A DNA stretch of 61,000 nucleotides from Apostichopus japonicus (Eukaryota > Echinodermata > Holothuroidea > Aspidochirotida > Stichopodidae), in assembly GCF_037975245.1 (NCBI RefSeq), contig NC_092563.1, positions 20,665,594-20,726,593 on the forward strand, in the 5' to 3' direction. The position numbers and the translations under genes are program-made. The notes below the pieces were generated by a model. That model was not told the origin of the DNA, did no database searches, and worked only from the letters and a program-made list of their open reading frames with translations. How positions within the stretch are numbered: the stretch's first letter is position 1; each line of letters opens with the position of its first letter. Shown one piece after another: positions 49,879-61,000 of the stretch.

Positions 49879-51042
49879 ATAAATATATATTTCGAGATCC
49901 GGCTTTAGGAATCACAAATGATTTCGTGTTTGTTAGCATCATGTCTGATTTATCGTTATCGTATATAAATCGTTATACCCCGTTATAAAGGTGGTCAAAA
50001 TAGACTGGAGATCAGAAATGATCTCCATATGAACTCACAGAATATATTCTGATCATGTTATGGAATCACATGCGATTAACACCATTAGTGATTAATCAAC
50101 TGGGATTAATCAACTTAAAAACTGTAGCAATATTATCACTTTTTTCCTTCCTCCCTTAAAAGAATTTGATAATAATCTCATTGTTAGTAATGCATGTTTT
50201 ATTTTGGTTATAATAATGATGGAAGCGTTCATGAAGATGTCCTTAAAATTGTAAGATTTCTCTGTAAATATACTTACTGTATTAACAATGTTTAACACAA
50301 TAATTCATTTTGCACTATGTTAACGATTTAACATCAAATTGATCTGTTCTGTATATACGTTTAGTACAAGTATAATCATCCAGGCACGTAGCCCAAAATA
50401 ATCGCATTCTCGAAATTTGTGACCGTTTTTGTTTCTAAACGAGAGATGGGACCTGGCAATACATTCATCTTTAATGAAGTGGATCATTAATATTAATATC
50501 CTGACACTCCATGCTACACTGACGAAAGAAACACTCTCCCATACTTATGCAATTACAGATCAAAGTACAATTTCCATGGCCGATTAATATATATAATTTG
50601 TAAGCCATTTGACCTAAGTACATATAAGACTACGAATTATACAATGAATAAAATTATGTCGCCCTCAACAGCCCTTTTATTGCTTGTAAGGTCTAATGAA
50701 CGTGCTACTTTTAACTTTGTCAGGTCTATATACCCGCCCCATTTAAAACGAAAAAATGATAGTGTCAAGACTTTTCAGGAAATCTACAGGGGGATCAAGA
50801 AAGTACCTGGAAAAGGTACACCAATTGAGAAAGGCTTAATGTCTTAACAATGGTGATCCTACCGATGGGGGTAAGGTCTCTTTGTGACCAAAGATTTAGT
50901 AAAAGTTTTAAAACGGGAAAGCTTAGGAGATTAGTTGAGCTTGAACAAAGCAGCCCTTTTATGGGTGAATGTAATACCTAATACTGTCACTGGACCAACA
51001 GTCCATTTAAGCCATGAGTGAAAGGCAAATCGGGATTTCTTG
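49879..51042. other. Intergenic DNA
   Basis: A 67-codon open frame at 50644-50847 has no recognised similarity. Nothing else seen. Confidence 0.35.
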
Positions 51043-51210
51043 TGGCCAGTGGACCCAAGGAAAAGAACTAAGAGTTAGGCCTATCATGGCCATTGGACCC
51101 AAGGAAAAGAACTAAGAGTTAGGCCTATCATGGCCAGTGGACCCAAGGAAAAGAACTAAGATTTAGGCCTATCATGGCCAGTGGAAAAAGAGCGAAGACT
51201 TAGGCTTATC
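51043..51210 (+). repeat. 44-bp tandem repeat, about 3.8 copies
   Basis: Units start at 51043, 51087, 51131 and 51175, each beginning TGGCCA(G/T)TGGACCCAAGG or a variant, with near identity except the last, degenerate copy. Confidence 0.95.
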
Positions 51211-51249
51211 ATATATTTAACTCTGAGGCCGGAAAACCTCTCAAAAGTG

Positions 51250-52045
51250 TCAAAAAAACATTTTACAGTTTCTTGTAGGGACTCAGAAATGCCTTTAATG
51301 AGATGACACTGATTATTTTTTAGACTTCAGACCTCGGCACAAATAATAAAAAGATACAGGCTGTGGGCTTAACCATGCATGGCGTACCCCTCTTTATAGT
51401 GATATTGAAATCACTACACAGAAATGCCCTTTGTTTGTGATTCTGTACCCGCTATACTATTGGAATATCAAGTGCTCATACAGTGAAGAAAACTATCGCA
51501 TTTTTTTTTAATAAAAGCAAGAGATTTCAAGATAAAATTCGACTAGTATCAAAAGCTTTTTCAAAATCTACCAAAAAAAAAGAAGACTGCTTTTCTTGTA
51601 CAAAGTGCAATAGTCTATTAAATCTAATACAAAACGAATGTTTTCACCAATAAACCGATCCTTGATCAAAATCAGTCTTAATTGGGCTAATAATAGAGTG
51701 GATAGTTCGCTTAATTCTATTGGCGATGACTTTTGTACAAATTTTGTAATCATTTTCTTTATAACGATATCGTATATAACTTCTTAACTAAGTTTAAATC
51801 TTTACCAGGATTGAGGATTCAAATAATAATAGCACGCCCTTACGCTCTGCAGTCACTACAGTAGAACTATATCCATGGTTTAGTGAATCGACAACAAAGT
51901 CTCCAATTAGAGGCCAAAAATGCTTACAAAATTCTGCTATGAGTCCATCGCTACCAGGAGCCTATTTGCCGTTAGGAAAGGAAAATATGGTAGTTTTAAA
52001 ATCTTCTTACAATATATAAAATATATATATTTGTATATATATATT

Positions 52046-52087
<42 letters not shown>

Positions 52088-52460
52088 GCATTTCAAGATA
52101 TATGCTTTCTTTCCCGTTTTCTGCCAAATGAGCCCTAGATCTATAGTAGTTATTCCCTGACGCTAGAGATGATTCAATCTATTTCTGTTATCGTTTAGCC
52201 AATCAAGAACGTCTTGTGAACTAGTCTCGGAATATAAGCAGTCAATGCGTGAAAAGTTACCCCGAAGGTCTCTTGTCATGTTTACGTCTTGACTTTGCGA
52301 GAACTGTTTGGAATAATTAATGGCAACATACCGGTTCCGATACTTAATCAACTCCCATTTACTAGCCGGACTCGAGCAAAAATCCTCAGTATTAATACTC
52401 AAAACAATGTCAGAAATACAATCATTGTACGCCAAGGTCACTTAAAGGCAATTATTAAAC
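51250..52460 (-). pseudogene. L1-like LINE relic (linker and reverse transcriptase)
   Basis: Minus-strand translation gives an endonuclease-RT linker (52441-52163), then FCKHFWPLIGDFVVDSLNHG, KVIANRIKRTIHSIISP, GENIRFVLDLIDYC and SSLLFFW in changing frames, the order of L1-clade reverse transcriptases (KHFWP, TKVIANRL, SIISPxQTGF, GR.I.ENI...., LLFxDFEKAFD). A degenerate trace of the FN..RG...QG block follows near 51400. Several stops and frameshifts. A (TA)n array (52015-52086) interrupts it. Confidence 0.8.
52015..52086. repeat. (TA)n microsatellite within the LINE relic
   Basis: TA dinucleotides with two TTTGTA interruptions. Confidence 0.95.
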
Positions 52461-53394
52461 TTCCAGCAACCAGGACCCCTCTTCTACAAGAAAACACCAA
52501 TGAAGTGGTCTGATTGGATATAAGGGGGGAAATAACACTTTGAATTCAAAAGAGACCAATTTTCTGAAAAACAAGTAAAAGTATCGCATGATTTCGATAA
52601 TTTAAATTTCGATAACACAATGTATTTCGATAACACAATGTAATAACCGGTCAATGCTCTACAAAATATACTACAAAACGTCACATTTCTAAATGAGAGA
52701 GTTAAAAGTACATTTTGAGGTGGAAAAAAGAAAGTTGAATTGAGAAGAACGTGAGAAATGAGTACTTCGTCGTATAATTGCAAAAATCAAATTGTGTAGA
52801 TTTACAAATGTTACAAGTAATTTCCGACACTTTTTACTCCATTATAAAGTAATATAAGTGTGAGTAATTCAAACAATTCAAGTAAATTACTGTTGTTATA
52901 ATATTGTTTAACCAGGTTTACAAAGGGTGTGAAGACTCGCGCAAAAAGAAACGTCTGATGCCGGTAATCTGACCTAGTTTCGAATGAGGTGTAACAGAAG
53001 TGTTAGCCACCACCATCGATCCCAGAAAATACGCACACAGCCTGCTATCTTCGGTAATTAGACAATAGTGTACAGTCAGTACATACAGCTGCGGTCAATA
53101 CCCACAGCACAGTGTACAAACGAAACAGCGATGGACATCTCAGGTCCAGCTAAAGACAACAAGGTATCACCTTCCATTACTGTCTGCATTTTGTAGCGAC
53201 AAGCAGAAAACTTCACTTGCACGCAACGGAAAGTTAACTTTTTCAGAGCGCAGCACACGGTTTGGGGCGAGTCTTCAATGCGTTTAAGATTCTAGTGACA
53301 CCTCATAAAGCTAGGCTAATTTGATGACGCATTTACCGTCATCATACAGAAACGACTGCGGGCTGCTTAACGACGCGAAATCTGTATTGGTTAC
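52461..53394. other. Intergenic DNA
   Basis: Contains a directly repeated TTTCGATAACACAATGTA (about 52606 and 52625). No gene recognised. Confidence 0.4.
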
Positions 53395-53610
53395 GTGTAT
53401 ATCACCACTGTGACAATTAAATGTTCATATGACATACACACTATCAGCTCGTCAATTTTTAAGCCCTCTTATGCTTTGATTGACGTATTTGACCTTCATG
53501 TCCTATCCCGTATAGCTAATAACTTGGCCTCTCACGGAAATTGCAAATTTCTCATACACTATGAAAGTTCAGATTTTGAAAGAGAAGCGAAGAAAGAAAA
53601 TTATCGAAAG
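53395..53610 (+). CDS. Possible orphan exon, function unknown
   Basis: An open frame of 72 codons ends in phase 0 at a consensus donor (CGAAAG then GTGAGT at 53611). The second half is charged and protein-like (VFDLHVLSRIANNLASHG, then FLIHYESSDFEREAKKENYR). I do not recognise it, and no partner exon was found, so it may be a first exon, a relic or chance. Confidence 0.25.
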
Positions 53611-53936
53611 GTGAGTCCCAACACTTTCCGATTGCTCTCTAGTAGTATACGCTCTAGAGTTTTACCCGAACTTTGTTGTTAATTTGCTTCCAAATAACAT
53701 CAATAATCTTTATTTTTATAGCTAGATGATGGTATCTGAAAACTTGCCAATCCCATTGTTTTATTATATTTTACGGTCATTCCAGGTTTTTGTCTATTTC
53801 TCGACTGTATGTAACCAGGGAGTTGTTCCATAACAACTACATTATCTATAACAGCGGCGTCCTGCAATCAACGTGAACAAGCTTCGTTCGGTTTAGGCGG
53901 TGGCGCTCTTTCACAAAGCTATATAAAGCTATACGT

Positions 53937-54330
53937 AACGTCAATTTTCAGATTTTTGGGCATCATGACGAGCTGTTGTATCACACCAAAACGTCAATTT
54001 TCATGTCCCTTCTATGCTTCCGTATCAATCTTTATCCATTTTGACGAGTTAATGCATCTTCGACAAAACGTCAGTTTTCAAGATTTTGGTCACTTTGATG
54101 AGTTGTTATGATGTAGGCTATTCAATGCGTCAAATTATCTGATTTTTTGCCATTTTGACGAATTAATACATCACGCCAAAATGTCAGTTTCAGATTTTTG
54201 TAAATTTTATTAGTTGTTATTGGTCGACAAAATGTCAATTTTCAGATTCTTGTCACTTTGACGAATTGTTGCATCTCATCAAAACGTTAATTGACATGTC
54301 CCTTCTACGCTTCCGTACATACGGCACATG
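53937..54330 (+). repeat. Degenerate ~52-bp minisatellite with internal dyad
   Basis: AACGTCAATTTTCAG-type units start near 53937, 53990, 54066, 54127, 54180, 54230 and 54282; most are followed by a CATTTTGACGA(A/G)TTG-type word, which is an approximate inverse of the start. The insert TGTCCCTTCTA(T/C)GCTTCCGTA occurs twice (54003 and 54297), hinting at a higher-order period of about 292 bp. Confidence 0.75.
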
Positions 54331-56080
54331 CACGATGCAAAACGAGAGTTGTCAGTTCTTCATCTCTAAATAATGATTAATCACCATTGTACACCATTGC
54401 AACTTTGTGATACGCTTCTATTTTGTTCAGTCAGTGTTGGCAACGACACGTTTGGGTAAAATTAGCGATAAGGAGGGCGACAACCAGAAATAAAACTTGA
54501 CTGCTATTCTACTTTTGGCATCAAAATTTGACCTTAACGTGTTTGCTTTAAAAACGTAATCTATACCCATGCAGCGATATTGCAAATGCATTTCAACACA
54601 CGAAACTACCAATCACATTATTATTTTTTTTCACCTTTAAATTGTCTTGACACGGAATGATGTGCCCACGCACGATATGATACATCTTTGAAACATCCCT
54701 GAAAGTCCGATAATAATTTCGTAGTTTATTCTCTGTCGGAAATGTATTAAACATAGATAGATGTCCTTATAGACAGGGCACACTTGAAATCTCTTTTGGC
54801 GATTGGAAGAACCCCATCGTAAGCTTTGAGTGTTCCATCTCAATCAAACAGTTTCTACCTAAAGCACCGAATGAAATAACACTAGTGTTGATGTCACATT
54901 TGTAATATAATTCGGACCGTTTCCATCAGAATATTAAACCACCAAAGTTCATCGCAAAACGCGTACTGTGTAAGTGATAAACTCTTTGTCTGAACTTGAG
55001 AGAATTCAAATAGGTCTTTATGTTTGAAGTAGAAGTACGCTATACCATTACCTCTGTGATGGTGAGCGTCAGCTACAGAACTTACTTATTAAACTGCTGG
55101 GGGGGGGGGGGTGGGCAGGTGGGCAGGGGAGGGAGATGCTTGGTAAATGAAATGTTTAAAACACATACAAATATTATCTTTCGCATTTTCATCATCGTCT
55201 TTTTACAGTTTACTATCTGGCATTATAACACGCATAGTTAGAATATCGGAATCTAATTTATTAAATAATCGTAATAAATACCGGATTTGTATGCACCGAG
55301 GTTGGTGGATGCTATTGGTTCCATACTGCTACTGAGTTCTCTGACCAGTTAGTTCCCTGGCCCACTTGCCAAACGAACTGGTCAATCCACCCCTCATGCT
55401 GTACCTGCATTGCTCTTTACTTTTAGCAAATTGCTTAAATATTGCTAGGTGATATTTTCCCAGATGAATCTACCTTTATGCTCGTGGATGTAGAGAGAAG
55501 ATATATGGATGAATCTGATTCAATGTATCTCTGGAGTGCGGAGAATCTACGACGGCAATGTTAAAACTAGTGTATAAGAATTTACAAGACCTGACCAATT
55601 TTGCTAGTTGCTAGTAAATCTCGGGTCAGTAATAATAGCCGTTTTAACACTGAATACGAACTTTAGGTATGTATGATTAAATGTTTATCCTTGTACAACT
55701 AGAAGCTTGTTTTTGCTCGCAAATATGCGATATGGCCTACACGGGTAAGGGAGTTTATGATGTATATGGTGCAGTGCCTATACAGGCTACCGAGTCCTGT
55801 GTGATTTCAGGATAACATTCGTTATGAGCGGAGCTCTATCTGTCGTACGATTCGAATATAATACAAATATTTACATTTGACGATATTGGCACCCAAATGA
55901 GGCACATAATACCACCATTTCACGTGAATTAGGTCAACTTTATCACTTTAGTTGTGTCAAAGACGTAGTGTTTGTATTACGCACCGGTACTTTTTTTTTG
56001 CCGTACAAGCAAAGCGCCACCAGTTGGATGAGTGCCTTCAGTATATGCCGCATGAGGTCATTCTTCGTACTTCAGTTTCT
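54331..56080. other. Intergenic DNA
   Basis: No gene recognised. G-homopolymer near 55100. Confidence 0.4.
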
Positions 56081-56081
56081 A

Positions 56082-56141
<60 letters not shown>
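56081..56141. repeat. (TA)n microsatellite
   Basis: About 60 bp of uninterrupted TA. Confidence 0.95.
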
Positions 56142-56144
<3 letters not shown>

Positions 56145-57535
56145 GACGTGAAACTTCTAATATGTGCCGGGTAGGGGTCTATAGAACAGAAAGCAGTATA
56201 GAATATATTGGTAATTTATGGCTGAAATTTTCATTCATTCTTTATCATACCCACAACTATATGCGCACATACGAAGGAAAAAAACGTAGTCCCTGCTAAG
56301 CCCAACTTGCCGTTTCTATTTTTAAAACAAACGAACCAGCATGTTTTGTTTTTTAGGAAATCAGGCGTGACGATTGTAAAAGGCTCTACTTTAGGTTTTT
56401 GTTCATATTGGTCTGTAGAATCTAATGCCGTTGTTTGTAAGTAATATAAACTTTCCCACGTATATTTGCATACCTCCTCAGACATGCAGCTTCGTGTACA
56501 AACATGTACTGATTGTATAGGCTTAACGCTTTATATATCACTATTATAACTAAGTACAACCTCAACGCACGAATGGACAACGGTCAACTCATATTAGTTG
56601 TTGTGTTAGGGAACGCTCTCCTGTTTAAACAGACACACGATGCAGGTGGCTTTGTCTATTTGTACTAATTTGCAGAGGATTAGATAAAAAACAATATATA
56701 TATTTCTTCTTTCATCTATCATTATGGTTGCCCTTTGCGCTACCATGACTACTGTATACTGATGACGACACAACAGTGTTTGTTTTAAAATATCATTGTT
56801 TCTTTTGATATCAAGGTGATGATTATCACCAGAGAAATAACACTTTCTTGTTTGAATAGTTCACGTACGTGCTGCACAGCGTACAGAAAACCAAAAACCT
56901 GTTGACGACTGTTTAAAAAAAAAACAGATTGAGAGCTCCATGCGTCTGGGAATATGTCTATATACGAATGGTTTTTATCACTGTACATGCCTGTATACAT
57001 CTTACGAAACAGTAAGAACAGGTGGAGGAAGAAAAGCATCCCTCCCCCTATACGCCCCTCTTCCCTTCCCATTTCCAAAGTGAGGGTAGGTCACTTTTGT
57101 TACTAGGATTCAATCCACAGCATTGTTCCATCCGGGCAATCGCATGATCAAGTTTTAGTTATCAAGCATGCCACCATTTCCATAAATAGTCGGAACAATA
57201 TTCCAGTGAACAACTGCACTGGCAAATAAAGCTGCTGCCTTAAGGGGCGGGTAAACGGTTATGGCAGGAACTCCGAGGGAGCACATAACCCCACTGCCCA
57301 CCCCAGCTGGCTAGGTCACGTAGCCCCCCCCCCCACCCTCTGTTGCCAAATGTTCTATATATATAACTGTTGTATTCTTGTTCAAAAAAGAAATATTAAG
57401 GCTAAGGCTTGGATCATACAAGTGAGCAGGCCATTGTCTGTAAACAGTTCCATGGCTCCGTAAGTAATATGGCTACATGTGTCCTCCTTATCTCTCTCGT
57501 GGAATAGAAAGGTCGGTGTACGCATGCGGCTCTGG
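56142..57535. other. Intergenic DNA
   Basis: No gene or structured repeat recognised beyond short AT and C runs. Confidence 0.4.
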
Positions 57536-57868
57536 CAAGGGCGTAGGAACCGGAGGGGCTGGGGGCGCCAGCCCCCCCCCCAGTGAAAAATGTGGAGGGG
57601 CGGAAGTATCATTCCGCCCCCCGCTTCGCAAGTCAGAAAACCCCTTTTTCATTTCCAAATGAGAAAAAAATCTCATTTGGAGCACCAAATTGCATCTAAG
57701 GCCAGGTGAAAATACAAAATTAAGTTTACAAAATGGAGTGGGTGTTGAAGTGTGCTATATTGCACCAATTTGCACATAAGGGACACCCCCTCCCCTTAGA
57801 CCCCTCCCCCAGGCCGGCCATCAGTCTTCAGCCCCCCCCCCACTCAAAAGTACCTTCCTACGCCACTG
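57536..57868. mobile_element. Non-autonomous hAT-like element (~333 bp)
   Basis: Left end CAAGGGCGTAGGAACC and reverse-complemented right end CAGTGGCGTAGGAAGG form terminal inverted repeats of the hAT type. GCTCTGG flanks both sides (57529-57535 and 57869-57875), fitting most of an 8-bp target duplication. Interior is G/C-rich and shares GGACACCCCCTCCCCTTA with 3490-3510. No coding capacity. Confidence 0.8.
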
Positions 57869-58657
57869 GCTCTGGTACACTCACTAGTCATGGATCCCCC
57901 CCTTTCTTTTCCAACCCTTACCAAACACTTTCAAATGAACTAATTCAGTCTTACAAGAGACAGTTTTCATTTAAAGTTAGTGGAAACCACTCGCTATACA
58001 CATTTACCAACTAAGTTGTATGTAATTTACATTTACATGCATGCCGGCATGTTTCTTGTAGCAGTCTGTTCAACATCTAAATACATTATGAATATATGGA
58101 CTTCTTTAAATAATAATACTCCTGTTTTGCATTAGTAGTGCACAGTTTTCTTGACAATGAAATAGAATCTACTGGTAGGTTCTGCCGTACGCGTATGGAT
58201 GCATCACGACAAAACTGCACTATAAATGGTGGTGTGTTGTTAGGCAGCTTAACTGTATGCCGATTATGTCGTTACAACGTAAACCTGTAGAAGTTTCGAA
58301 TATTTTCGATTCAATGAATTTACGGTAAGCAAAAATATCAACAAAAAACTGGCTAAAACTGGCATACATAAAAGCTACCCATTTCTCCCAGGTCCCTCTT
58401 AAGATGTTGAAATAAATGTGTGAGTGAGCAGAAAAATGGAGAGGAATTCGTTCCCCGCGCTCCATAGTTAGTTGGCTTGTAATTAGGGGTTAACTAATTA
58501 AAGGCTAAAATAAGAAATATTCATGAGCGCAACACTCCACGTCATAGTCTGCACATACTATTAATGAGATTCCCAAATTTATCAAAAACTTCAAATGTGC
58601 ATGTATAGCTTGGAAACGAAAAGAACTTTACGAAAAATGTTAACAGATTTTGAATGA
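57869..58657. other. Intergenic DNA
   Basis: Nothing recognised. Confidence 0.35.
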
Positions 58658-58710
58658 GATTATCACACACATCAAATGTACTGAATATGGGGCAAATTGG
58701 CTAGGTGTCC
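58658..58710 (+). repeat. 53-bp dispersed repeat, copy 2
   Basis: Same orientation as 36080-36132, with only a few substitutions. Confidence 0.7.
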
Positions 58711-58949
58711 GTATGGTACTTTAATATAAGTATTTTTCTTTTGAATGTGATCTTTATTCGAATTAACTATTCCGAGAACACTGTTTCAGAGATAACTGAT
58801 TAAGAATTTATGTTGACTGATTAATATTTGCATGATTTGCACACAAAAACTAACATGGTTGATTGTATGAATGTAATGTGACAAACCTAATGTCAAGGAC
58901 GAATAACATGGAACATTTGGTTCTTGTCCTATTTGATGAAAATTCATGG

Positions 58950-59480
58950 CATCAAGTTGGAGACGTCATGAAGATGTAACTATGTACTAACATCACCATA
59001 CTAGTATGAACCAAGTTTAACGTTAAGCCCCGCCAATTTATCAATATTTATATGAGATGAGAACCAAGAACAATAGGGCACATCTACTCATCATGTGGCA
59101 TCTAGCTACCAAGTATCACATTGATTCAACCTGTGTTTGTTGAGATATCGTGTTGGCAAGCTGGTTTTGACGATTCCCCCCAAAAACCCACCCACCATGA
59201 ACATCTATGGGAGGAAATTGTTGTTACAAAGACTATGCACTTAATGTGTACTTACATCACCATACCGAGTAAGAACTAAATCGGACATACGGTTGCTGAT
59301 AGATTAAAATTTTAAGAATTTTATGTTGTCTACTCATTGATATTCTTGAGATAGGAACTACAACCATTAGGGCACATTTACAAATCATGGGGAATGTACT
59401 TACCAAGTATGACATTAATTTAGCATGTGGTAGTGGAGATATCTGGTTAACAAGTTAGCCATCACATACACTGACACGCA
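58950..59480 (-). repeat. Satellite-like repeat shared with intron 3 of the sacsin-like gene
   Basis: Two degenerate units about 250 bp apart (ACTAACATCACCATAC at about 58987; ACTTACATCACCATAC at about 59250). Reverse complement contains GGTATGGTGATGTAAGTACA, CCGTATGTCCGATTTAG and GATGAGTAGATGTGCCCTAT, words also present at 13735-14290. Confidence 0.8.
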
Positions 59481-59512
59481 CACACACCCCTACACGCACG
59501 CACACGCACGCC
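59463..59512. repeat. CA/CACG-rich simple repeat
   Basis: Short degenerate CACACACG tract. Confidence 0.8.
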
Positions 59513-60466
59513 AGCACGATTGCAAATCTTATTGAGCCTTGTGTTTTAGCATTATTCTTATTTTTTGTTAATTTTCAGTTGACCATTTGGGAGTTTAGGT
59601 CAAGGTTCTATAAATAGAGATGGTGAATCTACACACTAAGTACACATTGAAAACCACACCGTAAACAACACATTGGCAGCAGTTGTATTTGAAGCAAACA
59701 ATCTATTAAGTATCTTCTATAACTATCCAACTATAGATATAAGCTATCAGCGAGCCTCTTTGTACTTTAACTTGTTTACAATATCAAATTTAACAAGGAA
59801 TACGTTTTGGTCCAAGACACTCAGACCTGCAGTCTCAACAGCTAGAAAAGGAATCCGTCTCGGTGATTCTTCATAGATACAACAATGGTTATTCAACCGG
59901 AGAACAGACACGTGACAGAAACCTGGTTTAAGAAACCCTCTGTAACTTCACGATTTTTCAAGACATACGCCGACATAGGCAAATGCTTTACTATAGATTC
60001 ATTGTGGCAACTTGGAGTCGAAACCATAGCGTAATTTTACACCCAATTTAACTCAAGATAGGTAGGACAAACCCATGTATAAACAATTGTAGTACTGTTG
60101 ACCCTGTTTTCTAGGTATTGCCTATAATTGTATAGATTATAGGAGAGTTCAGGCTAACAACAATATCTTGCTTCGCCGATTACGTGTGTTCACATATAGG
60201 CGCTTCTTATAAGAAAAATATGTTGAAATTGATATGCGCGACACACAGTTGCTACTATTTAAGGACAGTAGTTGAGGCGTAGCGACTGATGGATGGGGAA
60301 ATAGGGTCGGGGATAAAATATCATTTTTTCCATATAATAGATTGGAGTCCCTAAACCCCCAAGACTACACGGAAGGGAGGAACGATCTTCATTCAAACTA
60401 ATTTGATGAATCGGATTATCTTATTATAGATATATTACACATTTCTACAACGAAATATGTTAAATT
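59513..60466. other. Intergenic DNA before the transporter 3' end
   Basis: A 67-codon plus-strand open frame (59673-59876) has no recognised similarity. Nothing else seen. Confidence 0.4.
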
Positions 60467-60472
60467 TTTATT
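60467..60472 (-). promoter_or_regulatory. Candidate polyadenylation signal of the transporter gene
   Basis: AATAAA on the minus strand, about 200 nt after the stop codon at 60675-60673. Confidence 0.4.
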
Positions 60473-60672
60473 ATTCAGTATAGTAATGCAAATCACTAAA
60501 GAGTATTTTTCTTTACGATTACTGACAAGGAAATACTGACTACGGTATATCTTTAGTTCCATAACATATGTCATCACTAGTCATGCCATTGTTCGGCTTA
60601 TCCCAGGAGATGAATATCTAGATGATCTCCACACGTTCTGGAATATACTTATCATCTTGTGTCTTTGGTTTA

Positions 60673-60878
60673 CTACACAGATGTTTCGGTAGACACACGT
60701 AGGTACAAACTCTTCTTCGATTCGTTACATTGACGCGGTCCTGTTGATACTTCAGAGCGTCTTCTCACAAATTTCTGACGCAGGAGGACCATCGACAACG
60801 ACAGAGCAGAAACAAGTGATGTGGTTGCTACGATAAGGAATGAAACCCTATATGACCCAAACTTATCGTAGATAGCAC
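60673..60878 (-). CDS. Last coding exon of a monocarboxylate-transporter-like (SLC16/MCT) gene
   Basis: After acceptor CTCTCATTTGCAG the frame, completed by one base from the preceding exon, reads GAIYDKFGSYRVSFLIVAT, a hydrophobic helix up to about MVLLRQ, and a short basic tail ending TETSV and TAG. The G-x-IYD-x-G-SY-x-VSF pattern is that of the loop before the last transmembrane helix of MCT-family major facilitator proteins, which usually end in a short cytosolic tail. Sixty-seven full codons are present; the rest of the gene lies beyond the right edge. MCTs carry monocarboxylates or related small organic solutes across the plasma membrane with or without protons; the substrate here cannot be read from this exon. 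Other MFS members are less likely. Confidence 0.75.
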
Positions 60879-61000
60879 CTGCAAATGAGAGCGAAACGAT
60901 GGATTAGCTCGTTGAATCGGCGAATATTGCATTATTAAAGGTTTCATGGTGAATTTGCTACAACCTGGTGGTAAGCTGAAGGGAAAAGACCAGCCACATG
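60879..61000 (-). other. Intron of the transporter gene
   Basis: Sequence upstream of the acceptor on the minus strand; no further exon visible before the window ends. Confidence 0.6.

Overview
The window is nuclear DNA of an animal: AT-rich, intron-containing, and crowded with microsatellites and decayed transposons, with no operons or bacterial signals. The gene content (a sacsin-like giant chaperone gene with a decayed relative beside it, a CUB/LDLa membrane protein, a monocarboxylate-transporter-like end) and the mix of LINE, copia-like, hAT-like and tRNA-SINE relics suggest a marine invertebrate deuterostome, possibly an echinoderm. That placement is inference; nothing here fixes the species.

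Layout. 1-11.3 kb holds relics and repeats: a LINE fragment with its reverse-transcriptase core missing (1-440, minus), a stop- and frameshift-riddled piece of a sacsin-like gene (689-1368, plus), hAT-like transposon ends, a G-rich minisatellite, and a copia-like gag relic (6455-6918, minus). 11.3-30.2 kb is the main gene: a complete sacsin-like gene on the plus strand that I could assemble from six exons with matching splice phases (12,891 nt of coding sequence, 4296 residues). The last exon alone is 10,958 nt. The protein has three Hsp90-type ATPase (SIRPT) modules, a C-terminal J domain with an HPD motif, and a HEPN domain. It lacks the N-terminal ubiquitin-like domain of vertebrate sacsin. 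30.2-34.1 kb is AT-rich 3' UTR or intergenic DNA.

35.1-43.5 kb is a five-exon minus-strand gene whose phases also all agree. It encodes a 397-residue type I membrane protein: signal peptide, one CUB domain, one LDL-receptor class A module, one transmembrane helix and a tail of about 149 residues. 43.5-60.6 kb is gene-poor. It holds (TA)n arrays, a 0.6-kb terminal-inverted-repeat element with a target-site duplication (47767-48365), a tRNA-derived SINE, a 44-bp tandem repeat, an L1-like LINE relic, a 52-bp minisatellite, a hAT-like miniature element and a satellite-like repeat shared with intron 3 of the sacsin-like gene. At the right edge (60673-60878, minus) lies the last coding exon of an SLC16/MCT-like transporter whose body lies outside the window.

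The three genes look functionally independent. The strongest points for follow-up are the fully assembled sacsin-like gene with a tandem (NAGNAG) splice acceptor next to its start, its decayed neighbour copy, the cysteine cluster in its C-terminal third, the membrane receptor-like gene, and several apparently unnamed repeat families.
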